Positions 54,901 through 63,896 are shown, numbered from the stretch's first letter. The stretch: DNA of 64,000 bases from Cyanobacterium sp. Dongsha4 (GCF_036345015.1 NZ_CP084098.1:2803326-2867325), one strand, 5' to 3'. The notes: generated by a model not told the origin, from the sequence alone. Numbers and translations: made by a program.

Positions 54901-55364
54901 AAGTTAAGCACAAGATTTCAACCTCTATCAATACCAATATCAATACAAGCAATACAAGCAACAGTAGAATAGAAACAAAAATAAATAAAAAACAACCTCT
55001 GATTTTATTAGCAGAAGATAATGAAGCGAATGTGATTAGTATGCAAAATTATTTAGAAGCTAAAGGTTATCGTCTTTTTGTCGCAATGGATGGACAAGAA
55101 GCAATATCAGCTTTGAGCGGAGAAAAACCAGACTTAATCGTTATGGATATACAAATGCCGAAATTAGATGGAATTCGCGCGATCGAATATTTGAAACAAA
55201 ATTCTGACTACCGTAATATTCCCATTATTGCTTTAACAGCCCTAGTAAGTGAAAATGACCGAGAAAAATGCCTCAAAGCAGGAGCAGATGAGTATATGAG
55301 TAAACCTGTAAGGTTAAGAGATTTAGCTAATCATATTCAAAGATTATTGACACCTCTAAGTTAA
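51999..55364 (+). CDS. Hybrid histidine kinase: GAF-PAS(4)-HisKA-HATPase-REC
   Basis: 1121 residues. An N-terminal GAF-like domain (about 15-155) is followed by about four PAS domains (roughly 165-285, 300-425, 430-550, 560-685, each ending with an ITDRK/ITERK-like motif), a coiled coil, and the HisKA H-box with phospho-acceptor H743 (MSHELRTPLNAIL). The ATPase has NLLNNAVKFT, DTGIGIA and GTGLGLVLVKK. The receiver has acidic E1006-D1007 and phospho-acceptor D1050 in MDIQMPKLDG. No membrane helix, so it senses intracellular light, redox or small-molecule signals. There is no cysteine context that would mark a bilin-binding GAF. It works alone or with an unlinked response regulator. Confidence 0.93.
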   Translation: MEQKYKVITKDTFQEWQRIIDAITNIAGVTVGLITRVLGNQIKTIVTSQNAENPYVKFSRDSVIGSGIYCEQVIRNKKRLIINNALTKQNRENNFDLQCNLISYLGFPLRYSDNRIFGTICLLNNRETCYSDDLIYLLEKMRDVIESQIHEIENNWLDQLFVNKSLLKTIFDTIPVGIGLSAFPPNSAVFYVNPQFINLFGYITNDIPTINDWFNIAYPDPHYRSLSYKLWFKMILQARQKKGIVEPQEFHITCKNGDVKDVLISVKILDNMILSSFVDITKQKRTEAQLRLSEKRHRLLAEYATDNIWTMTPDFQFDYISPSIEYIRGYTPEEVRLQTFEQILVAPDSLFKGYQRLKEVSQCSPENAPKYGFRDELELLCKDGSSVWTEVIITPVFDEQGNLKQIQGITRNITERKQKEEELKQLQQEYLKIVDNAPIAIASYNSNKEDPEITFLNKRFHDIFGYTLTDMPTMSEWAQLAYPDANYRTKVLSQWHDLVEKQRKTGKRESLQCKVVNKYGEQLEILFSATALENQVLVSMLDLTDLKQVESELEKARQTLAQTALAITEAIPVGTYTMVKKPDSPMAYFSFMSERFLELTGLKRKEAEEDPLKGFACVHPDDYDAWVALNAEVFAKKTPFFGETRVVINGEVRWITAESVPRDLPDGSTVWEGVLTDITDRKNYEFELKKAHDQIIQINAELEERVKERTFELEEREIRLEKTNQELIKANRLKDEFLAMMSHELRTPLNAILGMTEILQEKIYGEINIQQEQSLKTIENSGQHLLSLINDILDVTKIEAGKIDLNLKNISVYSLCESSLDLIQAQAQKNQIQLQSILPPDLPEIYADENRIRQVLLNLLNNAVKFTPNYGQVTLEAIYPPLSDNQDSHHLRLLVTDTGIGIAKENINKLFQPFVQIDSNLNRQYEGTGLGLVLVKKFVELHGGKVSVSSRLGWGSCFLIDLPIARNQVKHKISTSINTNINTSNTSNSRIETKINKKQPLILLAEDNEANVISMQNYLEAKGYRLFVAMDGQEAISALSGEKPDLIVMDIQMPKLDGIRAIEYLKQNSDYRNIPIIALTALVSENDREKCLKAGADEYMSKPVRLRDLANHIQRLLTPLS

Positions 55365-55528
55365 ATCTAAAACCATAAGAGTTTAACACTATTCAAACCT
55401 GCCACCCACTACCAACCTAGTTTACCTCACACTGTTTTTATCAAAATCTATTGGTTTTAACTCCGAATCCCGAACTATTATGATACCTAGCACCTATCCA
55501 AATAAAACTACTTTCTCTTGAGTAACTC

Positions 55529-56074
55529 CTAATTGTAAGAAGGGAATAAATCTTTGGGGAAATCTTCCGCACTTAAACAAGTCTCCATTGCTTTTACTGG
55601 ATTAGAGGCTTGAGGAGTTCGAGATAATGCAATAACACACTCAGATTGCCTAGCGGGTAAAAGACTAGCCTGACAAGTGCTTAACGCCATCATTAAAGGA
55701 GATTGACTATTATCACCTTCCACTTTTGCCTGAGTATTTTTATTACTAGCAGTCAGTACAGTATTATTGATACTAACAACACAGTTACCTAAATCCACAG
55801 GTCTTCTAACTTGATAACAACTGGTTAAAGCATCCTTCGCACTGATACTTGTAGATTGACTGATATTGGTAACGCAACTAGATAATTCTCTAGGCACGAG
55901 GGCATCAGCACAACCCGTTTGAGCGTCTTCTATGGTAACTCCACTAGCGGTTAATTCTCTTAAACAAACATCAAATTGATTTTCCGCTCTGACACTATTA
56001 GAAAAAAACGCTAAATTAGCCAAAGAAAAAGCACCAGATATAGTAATAGTAGCTAGTTTAAGAAGATTATTCAT
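55529..56074 (-). CDS. Secreted cysteine-repeat protein of unknown function
   Basis: 181 residues. The signal peptide (1-30) ends VRA-EN. The mature part has about five imperfect repeats of the pattern C-x(n)-A-x-x-x-C with P(R/V)(E/D)L or PARQ and a second cysteine, for example DVCLRELTASGVTIEDAQTG, SCVTNISQ, NCVVSINN and ECVIALSR. Nine cysteines would form disulfides in the periplasm. No family recognised. Single gene. Confidence 0.65.
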   Translation of the reverse strand: MNNLLKLATITISGAFSLANLAFFSNSVRAENQFDVCLRELTASGVTIEDAQTGCADALVPRELSSCVTNISQSTSISAKDALTSCYQVRRPVDLGNCVVSINNTVLTASNKNTQAKVEGDNSQSPLMMALSTCQASLLPARQSECVIALSRTPQASNPVKAMETCLSAEDFPKDLFPSYN

Positions 56075-56200
56075 TAGTCAATTATCGATTTTTATAATTT
56101 TATAGATAATCATAAAACAATATAATGGAATTAGTTACTCTTCAATCATTTTTTGGTACAATCTACATTAATTAAAACTATCTACAAATTGAATATTTCT

Positions 56201-56581
56201 GTGAATAGTACGACTTTAACTTCCGAAACCATTGAACTAACACCCCGTTATAATCTTCCAATTTTCATTATTATTTTAGGTGTTGGTTTGAGTCTTGTGC
56301 AAATGTTTGTCGGTATTATTACTATTTTATTTGGCTTTTTTCTACTTATACAAGCTAATATTATTAAGTTAAAATTTACTCCCAAGGCTTTGGAAGTTTA
56401 TCGTCAACAAAATAAAATTAGAGAGTTTCCTTACACTGATTGGCAAAACTGGGCGATTTTTTGGCAACCCGTACCTATTTTATTTTATTTTAAAGAAGTG
56501 AAAAGTATTCATTTTTTACCGATCATTTTTGATCCTATTACCCTTAAAAAGTGCTTAGAGAAATATTATCCCTTACCATAA
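56201..56581 (+). CDS. DUF3119 membrane protein
   Basis: About 126 residues from GTG 56201; TTG codons at 56153 and 56189 are alternative starts because there is no ATG early in the frame. Two hydrophobic helices (NLPIFIIILGVGLSLVQMF and TILFGFFLLIQANII) form a hairpin, followed by a cytoplasmic domain LKFTPKALEVYR and DWQNWAIFWQPVPILFYFKE. This is the layout of DUF3119, found in cyanobacteria and plastids next to DUF3086. It is separated from the following DUF3086 gene by 43 bp. Confidence 0.78.
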   Translation: MNSTTLTSETIELTPRYNLPIFIIILGVGLSLVQMFVGIITILFGFFLLIQANIIKLKFTPKALEVYRQQNKIREFPYTDWQNWAIFWQPVPILFYFKEVKSIHFLPIIFDPITLKKCLEKYYPLP

Positions 56582-56624
56582 TCAATAAAAAAAAGAGAGC
56601 AAATATTTAATTAATAAATCAATT

Positions 56625-57914
56625 ATGTCAGAAATTAATAAAGAAAATCAAAACCAAAATTTCAGTATCGATGACTTTGATCATGAAGATGATTTATGGA
56701 CTGATCAAGCAGAAAATAATGACGAGAATCTTCCTGATTTAGAGTTACCTTTATCTGAAGATGAAATTAATTCTGAAATAATTTCTAGTCATGAAAACAG
56801 CGAAAATAAAGAAGATATTAATCAGGATAATTCTTTTAATGAATTGGAAATAGAATCTGAAATAGAAAATTTACTAATAGAAGAATCAGAGATAAAAAAC
56901 ACCGATATTGATGAAAAAGTAATTAATAATCAAATACAAACAGAAACAGTCAAAGAAAATAAAGAGGAAATTAGTATAAATCCAGATAAGTCCGTTAGTG
57001 AAATTGAGCAAATAAAAAAACAACTTCTTCAACAACAAGAAGAAATAAGTAATAACATTAATTTGTTAGTAAAAGAAAGATTACAAGAGCTAGAAAATAA
57101 AAAACAAAATTTAGAAATAACCATTGAAAAATTAGAGCGTAGAAAAGAAAGAATAAATCAAGAAATGAAAGGCTCTTTTGCTGGTATTTCTCAAGATTTA
57201 GCCATTAGAGTACAGGGATTTAAAGATTATCTTGTGGGTAGTTTACAAGATTTAGCGGCCGCCGCCGAGCAACTAGAATTATCTCCACCATCACCCCAAA
57301 CATGGGAAAATGAGTCTCCTCCAGTTGTAGCAGAGAATGAAAGGGGTAAAAATTCCAATCCTCAATTTGTGGAAAAGAGTTTTAAAGAGGAAACAAGAAT
57401 CATTCGCCGTCTGTTAGATCAATATCGTACCAAACCAGATTATTATGGGTCTCCTTGGCAATTACGCCGTACCTTTGAACCAATACACGCCGAAAGGGTT
57501 TCAGATTGGTTTTTCTCTCAGGGCGGTAGGGGTGCTTTATCTAGTATGGGTTCTCGACTACAAAATATTCTCATTGCCTCTGCGATTATTTCCATTTTAT
57601 ATCAACTATACAGCGATCGCACCCGTGTATTAATTTTGGCAGACACCCCCGAAAAATTAGGGGAATGGCGTAGAGGTTTACAAGACTGTTTAGGTATTTC
57701 TCGCAGTGATTTTGGCCCCAGTCGAGGAGTTGTTTTATTTGAAACTCCAGAAGCACTTATTCAAAAAGGCGATCGCATCGTTGCTCAAGAGGACTTACCC
57801 TTAGTAATTATGGATTTAGATGACGATAAAGTGAGCTTATCATTATTAAAATTCCCGCTTTGGTTAGCTTTTGCACCGCAAAAAATGGTACAATCCCAAG
57901 ATTATTACTACTAA
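56625..57914 (+). CDS. DUF3086 domain protein with long acidic N-terminus
   Basis: 429 residues. Residues 1-125 are very acidic and Asn-rich and probably disordered. A coiled coil (about 125-185) is followed by the DUF3086 core, recognised by MKGSFAGISQDLAIRVQGF and RRTFEPIHAERVSDWFFSQ, and a C-terminal Rossmann-like part (VLILADTPEKLGEWRRGLQD). Found only in cyanobacteria and usually paired with DUF3119, as here. Function unknown. Base composition of the acidic part is more AT-rich than the core. Confidence 0.82.
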   Translation: MSEINKENQNQNFSIDDFDHEDDLWTDQAENNDENLPDLELPLSEDEINSEIISSHENSENKEDINQDNSFNELEIESEIENLLIEESEIKNTDIDEKVINNQIQTETVKENKEEISINPDKSVSEIEQIKKQLLQQQEEISNNINLLVKERLQELENKKQNLEITIEKLERRKERINQEMKGSFAGISQDLAIRVQGFKDYLVGSLQDLAAAAEQLELSPPSPQTWENESPPVVAENERGKNSNPQFVEKSFKEETRIIRRLLDQYRTKPDYYGSPWQLRRTFEPIHAERVSDWFFSQGGRGALSSMGSRLQNILIASAIISILYQLYSDRTRVLILADTPEKLGEWRRGLQDCLGISRSDFGPSRGVVLFETPEALIQKGDRIVAQEDLPLVIMDLDDDKVSLSLLKFPLWLAFAPQKMVQSQDYYY

Positions 57915-58191
57915 CGTTAAGCAATTATTTCGTTTAGTATATTGAGGTTAGGTTTCAGGTAGCAGGTTTCAGGTGTTAGGGGATTGGGGAAGAAGGGGCT
58001 TAGGATTTTGAGATATTAGGGGATTAGGGAGAAACCAATTCTGAAAGTGCTGAAGTTGATAATTACTAATTGTTTATTACCTTTGCCCTTTTTACTTTGT
58101 CCTTTGCTCATTCCCCATTCCCGATCTAAACTAAAAATTGTAACTTAATTCACCAACGCTGAAAAAAACTAACTATTTATTTTGATTAAGT
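57915..58191. repeat. Spacer with CAGGTTT heptamers
   Basis: About 57950-58035 has AGGTTTCAGGTAGCAGG and a GTTAGGGGATTGGGG-type tract, the reverse complement family of the AACCTGA arrays. The rest is a GCCCTTT/TTACCTT mixture. No gene. Confidence 0.5.
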
Positions 58192-58461
58192 ATGGCAAAA
58201 TATATTTTATTTGGTAGCTACTGTGAAAATGCTTTAGAAAAAAGAACTCCTTATCGTCAGGCACATTTAGAAGGATTAGCAAAACAAAAAGAAGAAGGTA
58301 TATTAGTTACTTTAGGCCCAACAAAAGACAATACAAAAGTTTTTGGTATTTATGAAGCCGATAGTCAAGAAACTGTGGAAAACTTAGTTAAATCTGATCC
58401 TTATTGGCAAAATGGTATTTGGACTGAATATGAAATTAAAGAGTGGATTCAAGCGTTTTAA
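58192..58461 (+). CDS. YciI-like protein
   Basis: 89 residues. YILFGSYCENALEKRTPYRQAH leads into HLEGLAKQKEEGILVTLGPT and DPYWQNGIWTEYEIKEW, the ferredoxin-like YCII fold; a conserved His (H25) and Asp near 67 are the residues thought to be functional. The fold is often enzymatic or sensor-like, with unknown substrate. Single gene. Confidence 0.85.
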   Translation: MAKYILFGSYCENALEKRTPYRQAHLEGLAKQKEEGILVTLGPTKDNTKVFGIYEADSQETVENLVKSDPYWQNGIWTEYEIKEWIQAF

Positions 58462-58508
58462 TTAATTATTATTTGCCAATTAATTGTCTTCGCCCTTGTA
58501 AAATTTAT

Positions 58509-59504
58509 TTACTCTCTCTTTCTGGGAATTCTAGGAGCGGAGATGGGCATTAAAATACCATTTAAAATTCTTAATTGTTCTGCCGTACCCATACAAATAA
58601 GGGAATCACCAGCTTCAAGAATACTTCCCCCTGTAGGTCCTGCGATTAGAATACCATTACTACGACGAATAGCAACCACTAAAGCTCCTGATTTTGCCCT
58701 TAAACCAGCTTCGATTAAAGTTTGTCCTAAACAAGGGCAGGTGTTTTCATCCAGCAAAAACTCTTCTAAATAAATAGATTTTTCCCCACCGCTTAAAATA
58801 CCGTCAACAAAATCCATTACTTGAGGACGCAAAGCTGCAGAGGCGAGTCTTTTTCCCCCTGTAATGTAAGGAGACACAACCGCATCAGCTCCCGCCCTTT
58901 CTAATTTTTTCACAGCTTCTTCGGTACTAGCACGAGCGATCGCTCTTATGGTAGGATTAAGAGCCTTAGCGGAAATAACGGTATAAAGATTATCTGCATC
59001 AGAACTTAAAGCCGCAACCACACAAATAGCCGTTTCGATTTTTGCCATTAGTAAGCATTCATCAAGGGTGGCATCTCCCTGAAGGGCAAGATAGCCCATC
59101 TGACTGGCTTTTTCCACTTCTTCCTGCTCTGAGTCAAGGATAATAAAAGGGATTGCTTCGGCAGTAAATTCTTTAGCAACATAAGAACCCATCCGACCAA
59201 AACCGCATAATATATAATGTCCTGATAGTTTGTCAATCACGTTTCTTTTTTGTCTTAAACGAATACCTTGTTGGAAATAACCTTGTAAAAATGCTTCGGT
59301 AAAACGATTCACCATGTAACCAATGACGATAATACCCGTCAAAATCAATCCCATAGTGAAAAGGCGCGATCGCTCATCAAGGGGGTTAACTTCGCCAAAA
59401 CCAACGGTTGATAGGGTTATCATGGTCATATAAGCGGAATCCAACAATGACCACTTTTCTACTAACCAATACCACAAAGTCCCTCCAATAAAAACACCTG
59501 CCAA
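58509..59504 (-). CDS. TrkA-N potassium channel (Kch-like), 5' end possibly frameshifted
   Basis: 331 residues from a TTG at 59504. One pore unit has LWYWLVEKWSLLDSAYMTMITLSTVGFGE, quoted here in part as TLSTVGFGE for the selectivity filter, followed by a second helix. Then comes the RCK domain, with HYILCGFGRMGSYVAKEF as NAD-binding and GDATLDECLLMA, and a TrkA-C domain. It is a K+-conducting plasma-membrane channel gated by ligands bound to the RCK part. Relatives have an extra N-terminal stretch; the frame is open to 59596 and reads QYILDPYYQRLRKEL, but has no start before a TAG. An ATG at 59649 in another frame would join with a +1 shift at an A6 run. Confidence 0.82.
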   Translation of the reverse strand: MAGVFIGGTLWYWLVEKWSLLDSAYMTMITLSTVGFGEVNPLDERSRLFTMGLILTGIIVIGYMVNRFTEAFLQGYFQQGIRLRQKRNVIDKLSGHYILCGFGRMGSYVAKEFTAEAIPFIILDSEQEEVEKASQMGYLALQGDATLDECLLMAKIETAICVVAALSSDADNLYTVISAKALNPTIRAIARASTEEAVKKLERAGADAVVSPYITGGKRLASAALRPQVMDFVDGILSGGEKSIYLEEFLLDENTCPCLGQTLIEAGLRAKSGALVVAIRRSNGILIAGPTGGSILEAGDSLICMGTAEQLRILNGILMPISAPRIPRKRE

Positions 59505-59767
59505 CCCTAGAGAACTGATAATTAATTCCTTTCTGAGTCTTTGATAGTAAGGATCAAGAATATATTGCTTTTTTGTGGGACGGTGAAAAAAGATAGCTTG
59601 TAACTCCTAAACCTGAAAGTTTACTGAGAAGGGAAAACCCCATTTTCATTTTACTTAGATTTGACCTTTTGATTAAACATTCAGTGACTTCCAAGAGTTT
59701 GTTATAGTCATTTCGCACCCTTGCCCTTTACCCATGACCAAGAAAATTTATCCCGAACTCAGGTCAA

Positions 59768-60202
59768 TTATTTATTGCCCATAATCATATGAGTTAGATT
59801 CCAGTCAGGACGAAGATTTCTGGCTTTTCTTAGATAGGGATGATATATTTCTGCTTGAGGTTTATCTGTATTGAAATAAATTAAAACCCGAATACATTTT
59901 TCTAGGCTACCTCTCACCTGCATTTGTTGTAAATCCAAAAGAGGTACATTTTCCCATTGAGGATTTTCTCGTGCGATCGCAGCTGGAAAAGTTGCATCTA
60001 AATCAGGAGTAACAGTAAAAATTACACTTACAATCTCTTCATAGTCAAGTTGATTCCGAGTTTCAATTTCTGTTAACAATTCCGCTACAGCCTCTCTCAT
60101 AGACTCAATAGTATTAGCGTCGGCAGTAGTTGCCCCTCGAATTGCTCGTACTTTAGTCATCAACGGTTTACTCATTGCTCCGATTTGTTGCCAATTTTCC
60201 AT
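59768..60202 (-). CDS. aroH: Monofunctional chorismate mutase AroH
   Basis: 144 residues (a start at M10 or M16 would give about 130, the usual size). RAIRGATTADANTIE at 18-32 has the family's active-site arginine, with TPDLDATFPA and VRGSLEKCIRVLIYFN near the C-terminal half. It converts chorismate to prephenate in phenylalanine and tyrosine synthesis. It belongs to the trimeric AroH fold rather than the helical AroQ. It starts 3 bp after the stop of sppA and is co-transcribed. Confidence 0.92.
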   Translation of the reverse strand: MENWQQIGAMSKPLMTKVRAIRGATTADANTIESMREAVAELLTEIETRNQLDYEEIVSVIFTVTPDLDATFPAAIARENPQWENVPLLDLQQMQVRGSLEKCIRVLIYFNTDKPQAEIYHPYLRKARNLRPDWNLTHMIMGNK

Positions 60203-60205
60203 AAT

Positions 60206-61027
60206 TTAAGGACGATATAGCCATAAAGGTTGACCACTGGTAGCCAGTTCAAATTCTAACCAATTAATAGCAGATCCTACACCTGATTTTACCTGACCAC
60301 GACCACTAAAAACTCGATCGAGCAGAGATTTAGGTTCTTCAATAGTATGACATTCTGTCTTCTCTGGATCAAGTCCTACTAACTCACAAGCCCAACGACG
60401 GGCATCTTCTTCACTACCAAGGCGATCCACTAATCCGAGCTTTAAAGCCTGTTCTCCGCTAAAAATACGACCATCAGCAAAATTTTTAACCGTTTCCACA
60501 CTTAGCTTTCTCCCCTCGGCTACAGTTTCCACAAATTGTTGATAACTACTGTCAATCAATTGCTGTAAGATTTCCTCTTCATCGGTAGTTAAATCTCGAT
60601 CAAAAGACAATATATCTTTATAAGGGCCTGATTTAATTACTTTAAAAGAAACCCCCACTTTATCCAAGAGTTTTTCTAAGTTATTGCCCCGAATAATTAC
60701 CCCCACACTGCCAGTAATAGTGCCGGGGTTTGCCATGATATGATTTGCCCCTACTCCGATATAAACGCCTCCAGAAGCAGAAATATTACCAAAACTAGCA
60801 ACTATCTTGATTTTTTCTCCCAATTTTTTCAAAGCAGAGTATATTTCTTGAGAATCCCCAACTGTACCACCGGGGGAGTCAATTCTTAGCAGTAAAGCAG
60901 GATATTTTCTCTCTTCTACTTCTTCTAATGCTTCTAATACTCTTTCACGAGTAGCAGATGCGATCGCACCATTGATTTCAATTCTAGCAATTTGTTTACG
61001 AGTCGAAGGTTTAAAAGGCCAAATCAT
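60206..61027 (-). CDS. sppA: Signal peptide peptidase SppA (short form)
   Basis: 273 residues, the short single-domain type. The nucleophile is S85 in NISASGGVYIG and the general base K137 in KSGPYKDILS, 52 residues away, as in Bacillus SppA. There is no strong transmembrane segment at the N-terminus, and a tail (about 240-273) rich in W and L may associate with the membrane. It digests leftover signal peptides. In cyanobacteria a related SppA is linked to light acclimation. It is followed without gap by aroH. Confidence 0.92.
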   Translation of the reverse strand: MIWPFKPSTRKQIARIEINGAIASATRERVLEALEEVEERKYPALLLRIDSPGGTVGDSQEIYSALKKLGEKIKIVASFGNISASGGVYIGVGANHIMANPGTITGSVGVIIRGNNLEKLLDKVGVSFKVIKSGPYKDILSFDRDLTTDEEEILQQLIDSSYQQFVETVAEGRKLSVETVKNFADGRIFSGEQALKLGLVDRLGSEEDARRWACELVGLDPEKTECHTIEEPKSLLDRVFSGRGQVKSGVGSAINWLEFELATSGQPLWLYRP

Positions 61028-61219
61028 TCTTTAAGTATTTCTAAATTTTTTTGGTTAACAATTATATACATCCAAACAATTAATTATAACTCACCTACTC
61101 ATTCTCAACACAATTTAACCAAAATGAATATGACCTTGTGCTGACTTTTAGGGGGAAACGAGCAGGAAAGAGAAAAAAGTGAGAAGAATTGAATTAAAAA
61201 CCACTGAACTCAGATTAAT

Positions 61220-62107
61220 TTAAGTTATGCTTGTTTTAACTGAATTAGAAATGCTTTTACTATTTTTCTCAGGAAGAATCCGAAGAACTTGATACGCCAA
61301 TTTTGATAATCGAGGAAATAGCATCGGCTGTAATAAATTGCGATCGAATTTTGCCATTCGTTTTTCATTTTCTGCCAAGCAGGTAGCAAAAAATAATTTG
61401 GGAGTCAAATCTTCCATAAAATGACTTGCACCAGAAGCAGTGAAAGGATTCACCTCACCTTCTTCTTGAGTACCACCCAAATCAACATCTCCAAAAGAAT
61501 CAACTAAGTTACGAATAGCACCCAAATAAGAAAGAAAAGTATTCACTCCTCTAAGTAAAGGAAACCCCTTTCCCGATTGAATTTGTAAATAAGTAACCCA
61601 GTTGACGAAAAAGACAATATGACGGGCTTCTTCATCCAGAATCGGATCAAAAATGGTGAAAAATGGTTCTGGTAAATACTGTGCTTGTCTAGCAATACCA
61701 AACATTCCAAAAGCAAAAAATGAATCTAAGCACTCCCCAAAACCAAATTCGATAAACTCTTTTTGAATATCTTTGGGTAATTCTTCTTTTTCTGGGGGGG
61801 CAATATCTAATTGATAATGATTGATCAGGTATTGAATTAATCTTCCATGACGTTGCTCTTCTCTACCTTGTAGTGCGATCGCATCCCGTATTAAAGGATC
61901 ATCAATCGTATCCGCAAAGAAAGACACCATCCTTCCAGCCTCTTCCTCAATAGTTAAAGCCTCTCGCCAAAAAGGAATACTTTTCAAACGATTCAAATGA
62001 AATGAATCTAGCTCAGGCCAAGGTAAATCTTCTGGCTCGTAGTGAATATGACTATCAAGAAAAGTTTGACAAAATAATTTTTTGTGTTCTTTACTGCCTA
62101 ATTTCAT
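61220..62107 (-). CDS. Ferritin-like diiron protein
   Basis: 295 residues. Helix motifs with carboxylate and histidine ligands are EEEAGRMVSFFAD (about 54-66), GREEQRHGRLI (81-91, H87), ECLDSFFAFG and DEEARHIVFFVN. The two E-x-x-H motifs mark a ferritin/rubrerythrin-like diiron centre. It is longer than rubrerythrin and has no rubredoxin end. Known members of this cyanobacterial group are annotated only as ferritin-like. It may be an oxygenase or oxidase. Single gene; it diverges from the PATAN regulator. Confidence 0.72.
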   Translation of the reverse strand: MKLGSKEHKKLFCQTFLDSHIHYEPEDLPWPELDSFHLNRLKSIPFWREALTIEEEAGRMVSFFADTIDDPLIRDAIALQGREEQRHGRLIQYLINHYQLDIAPPEKEELPKDIQKEFIEFGFGECLDSFFAFGMFGIARQAQYLPEPFFTIFDPILDEEARHIVFFVNWVTYLQIQSGKGFPLLRGVNTFLSYLGAIRNLVDSFGDVDLGGTQEEGEVNPFTASGASHFMEDLTPKLFFATCLAENEKRMAKFDRNLLQPMLFPRLSKLAYQVLRILPEKNSKSISNSVKTSIT

Positions 62108-62406
62108 AGATTAATCAGAGGAAAATATAATCAGTAATAATTTAACTCAAAACTATTAACGTAATTAATAAATATTTTAAAGTTCACTAAATGTTAATAA
62201 ACTTTTAAGGTTATATTTAACCTAGGTATTAATAAAATCAATAACACTCAAACGAAAATTTAATCAGTCATATTTAGTAATGAAATATTAAAAAGCCAAA
62301 ATTTGTCATACTAGCAATAGCAATCAAACTATCATTCCTTAACAATAGCTCTCATTGTTAATTTCGTCATTTACCAACTAAAGTTAATATCATAAAAAGG
62401 AAAGAA

Positions 62407-63636
62407 ATGAGTAGTTCAGGAGTATTTAAAAAAGCACTACTATCTCTGAAAGGGAAAAAATTCACAGGAAGAATTGATGTCAAAAAAGCAGACGGAAAAG
62501 AATGGCGTGTTTATTTTTGCTTAAGTCGTTTAGTCTGGGCAGATGGCGGTTATCATCCTTATCGTGAATGGCAAAGGTTGCTAGAAAAATATTGTCCTGA
62601 TTTAGATACCCATCTTTTAGATATTCAAAAATCCAAAGAATTTGAATGTTGGAACTATCATTTAATAGTCTCTTTATTGCAAAGATTTTTAATTACTAAA
62701 GAACAAGCATTATCCCTGATTAAAGTTAGAATTAAACAGGCTTTATTTGATATTTATCAAGCAGAATTTCTTGAAAAATTAAAATATGATGTCATTACCA
62801 TTGAAGATAATTTTCCAGAAGAATCAGGCTTAAAAACCTCCGTTAGTTTACTAAAAATCGAACCAATATTAATGGAGTTAGAACTAGAATGGCAACATTG
62901 GCAAAAATTTGGTTTAACCCATTTAATTCCCCATTTTGCACCTGTTATTAAAAATCCTGTCTTATTACAACAACATTTTAAAGGAAAAGAAAAAACCTAC
63001 AAAAAATTAGTTTCTTTACTTAACGGGAAGTATCCTTTAACAGAAATAGCAGATAAATTAAACCTAACTATTTTTAAAATTACCGTGTGGTTAAAACCCT
63101 ATTTTGAACAAGACTTAATTACTTTAGTCGAAATTGAGGATCAACCCGTTGCAATTACTCTAATTGGTGTCACAAACCAGAATTATAAAATAACAAAAAC
63201 TACTTATCAACAATTAATCGTTTGTATTGATGATAGCTCACAAATTTGTGAAATAATGGAACATATTATCACTGATGCAGGTTATCAATATTTCTCTATT
63301 AGAGAACCTCTAAAAGCCTTACCACAAATATTGAAAAGAAAACCTGATTTAATCTTTTTGGATTTAGTCATGCCTATTATTAACGGTTATGAACTTTGTT
63401 CCCAAATTCGTCGTGTCTCTGCTCTGAAAGATGTACCTATCATTATTCTTACTAGCAACGATGGTATGATTGACAGACTCCGAAGTAAATTAGTCGGTGC
63501 TAATGGGTTTTTAGGAAAACCAATTGATCAAGAAAAAGTTTTAGCAAAGATAAAATATTGTTTGTCCGGCAAAAAAACAACCTCCGCCCTTGACTCCCCT
63601 GAAATGTTAGAGTTAACGACTGATACGGGCAAATAA
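62407..63636 (+). CDS. PATAN-domain response regulator (PatA/PixG type)
   Basis: 409 residues. The N-terminal PATAN/DUF4388 domain (GVFKKALLSLKGKKFTGRID) and a helix-rich middle with FGLTHLIPHFAPVIKN near 172-188 are followed by a receiver from about 270 with acidic VCIDDS, phospho-acceptor D319 (FLDLVMP) and K near 371 (FLGKPID). Such regulators work in cyanobacterial phototaxis and pilus or heterocyst pattern control (PixG, PatA). No chemotaxis gene is adjacent in the window. Good ribosome-binding AAGGAAAG before ATG. Confidence 0.88.
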   Translation: MSSSGVFKKALLSLKGKKFTGRIDVKKADGKEWRVYFCLSRLVWADGGYHPYREWQRLLEKYCPDLDTHLLDIQKSKEFECWNYHLIVSLLQRFLITKEQALSLIKVRIKQALFDIYQAEFLEKLKYDVITIEDNFPEESGLKTSVSLLKIEPILMELELEWQHWQKFGLTHLIPHFAPVIKNPVLLQQHFKGKEKTYKKLVSLLNGKYPLTEIADKLNLTIFKITVWLKPYFEQDLITLVEIEDQPVAITLIGVTNQNYKITKTTYQQLIVCIDDSSQICEIMEHIITDAGYQYFSIREPLKALPQILKRKPDLIFLDLVMPIINGYELCSQIRRVSALKDVPIIILTSNDGMIDRLRSKLVGANGFLGKPIDQEKVLAKIKYCLSGKKTTSALDSPEMLELTTDTGK

Positions 63637-63719
63637 ACTATTGTCACTATCTATCAACTATGGTTACAATAGTAAAATTGTGTCAATAACTAAAATACTT
63701 ATTATATTATTTAAAACCT

Positions 63720-63896
63720 ATGGCAGTACCTAAGAAGAAAACATCTAAATCTAAACGTAATCAACGTCGCGCTCATTGGTTTAAAAAAGCAGAATTACAA
63801 GCTCAAAGAGCCTTATCTTTAGGTAAATCTGTTTTAACCGGTAAAGCAAACGGTTTCGTTTATCCCACTAAGGAAGAAGAAGAAACAGAAGAATAG
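63720..63896 (+). CDS. rpmF: 50S ribosomal protein L32
   Basis: 58 residues. The start [20 protein letters not shown] is the L32 signature; the rest, [19 protein letters not shown], is the cyanobacterial form, which lacks the zinc cysteine cluster of other bacteria. An acidic C-terminal tail (EEEETEE) ends it. Single gene after the PATAN regulator with 83 bp between; an upstream GTTACAAT at about 63664 is an imperfect match to light-regulated elements and is not claimed as such. Confidence 0.95.
   Translation: MAVPKKKTSKSKRNQRRAHWFKKAELQAQRALSLGKSVLTGKANGFVYPTKEEEETEE

Noticed and set aside
62108-62406. Possible small RNA between the ferritin-like and PATAN genes
   Set aside because: AT-rich with weak inverted patches only; nothing beyond a divergent promoter region can be supported.
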